Shown one piece after another: positions 5,534 to 5,574 of a stretch of DNA of 5,574 bases (position 1 is the stretch's first letter; each line of letters begins with the position of its first letter). The notes below the pieces were generated by a model that was not told where the DNA came from, searched no databases, and saw only the letters and a program-made list of their open reading frames with translations. This stretch comes from Micrococcales bacterium (GTDB lineage Bacteria; Actinomycetota; Actinomycetes; Actinomycetales; Dermatophilaceae): the NCBI GenBank assembly GCA_003157445.1, contig PMJN01000147.1, positions 1-5,574 of the forward strand, given 5' to 3'. The position numbers and the translations under genes are program-made.

Positions 5534-5574
5534 CAGATCTTCTTCACGAGGATGCGGATCGACTTGTTGTCGCC
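5533..5574 (-). CDS. Last 13 codons of an unidentified upstream gene
   Basis: On the minus strand the window edge reads GDNKSIRILVKKI and then TGA at 5535-5533, sharing one base with the ATG of the GNAT gene (TGATG). This pattern, identical to the GNAT-folC junction, argues that the frame is a real gene continuing outside the window. In many actinobacteria the gene before folC is valS, but with the GNAT gene in between and only 13 residues visible I cannot identify it. Confidence 0.55.
   Translation of the reverse strand, partial: GDNKSIRILVKKI

Noticed and set aside
1..5574. Mobile element, phage, CRISPR or defence island
   Set aside because: No transposase, integrase, terminal repeats, spaced repeats or nuclease/effector domains are seen; composition is even apart from the regulatory spacer and the genes are mostly housekeeping.

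Overview
The window looks like ordinary chromosomal DNA from a high-GC Gram-positive bacterium (Actinomycetota). The main support is the gene order folC, then a four-helix DUF4233 membrane protein, then ndk: DUF4233 is known to me essentially only from actinobacteria, where it sits between these two genes. GC-rich wobble positions, a GTG start for ndk and a probably leaderless regulator mRNA fit the same group. I cannot name a genus.

Left part (1-2106). A plus-strand gene fragment (2-103) ends here; it looks like the C-terminus of a pyridoxamine-5'-phosphate-oxidase-fold flavoprotein. It converges across 67 bases on a minus-strand pair: an MFS drug-efflux-type transporter (817-2106) followed 25 bases later by a YciO-type YrdC-domain protein (171-791).

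Centre (2107-2759). An AT-rich 89-base divergent spacer separates the MFS gene from a plus-strand MarR-family regulator (2196-2759). The spacer holds a perfect 12-bp palindrome (2153-2164), a second 8-bp palindrome (2173-2180) and promoter-like hexamers for both directions. This is the classic layout of a MarR repressor controlling itself and a divergent efflux pump; here the yciO-like gene would be carried along in the pump transcript.

Right part (2774-5574). A compact minus-strand operon reads, in transcription order: the last 13 codons of an unidentified gene, a GNAT acetyltransferase (5042-5533), folC (3654-5042), DUF4233 (3217-3657) and ndk (2774-3205). Three successive junctions overlap by 1, 1 and 4 bases, and the fourth has an 11-base gap, so the genes are almost certainly co-transcribed and translationally coupled. 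FolC makes dihydrofolate and folylpolyglutamates and Ndk balances nucleoside triphosphates, so the operon serves one-carbon and nucleotide metabolism. The roles of the GNAT protein and DUF4233 are unknown.

There is no gene-free stretch longer than 300 bases. I see no tRNA, rRNA, CRISPR array, insertion sequence or phage gene. I found no clear new system; the points most worth a second look are the regulatory spacer, the linkage of yciO to a drug-type transporter, and the GNAT gene inside the folC operon.
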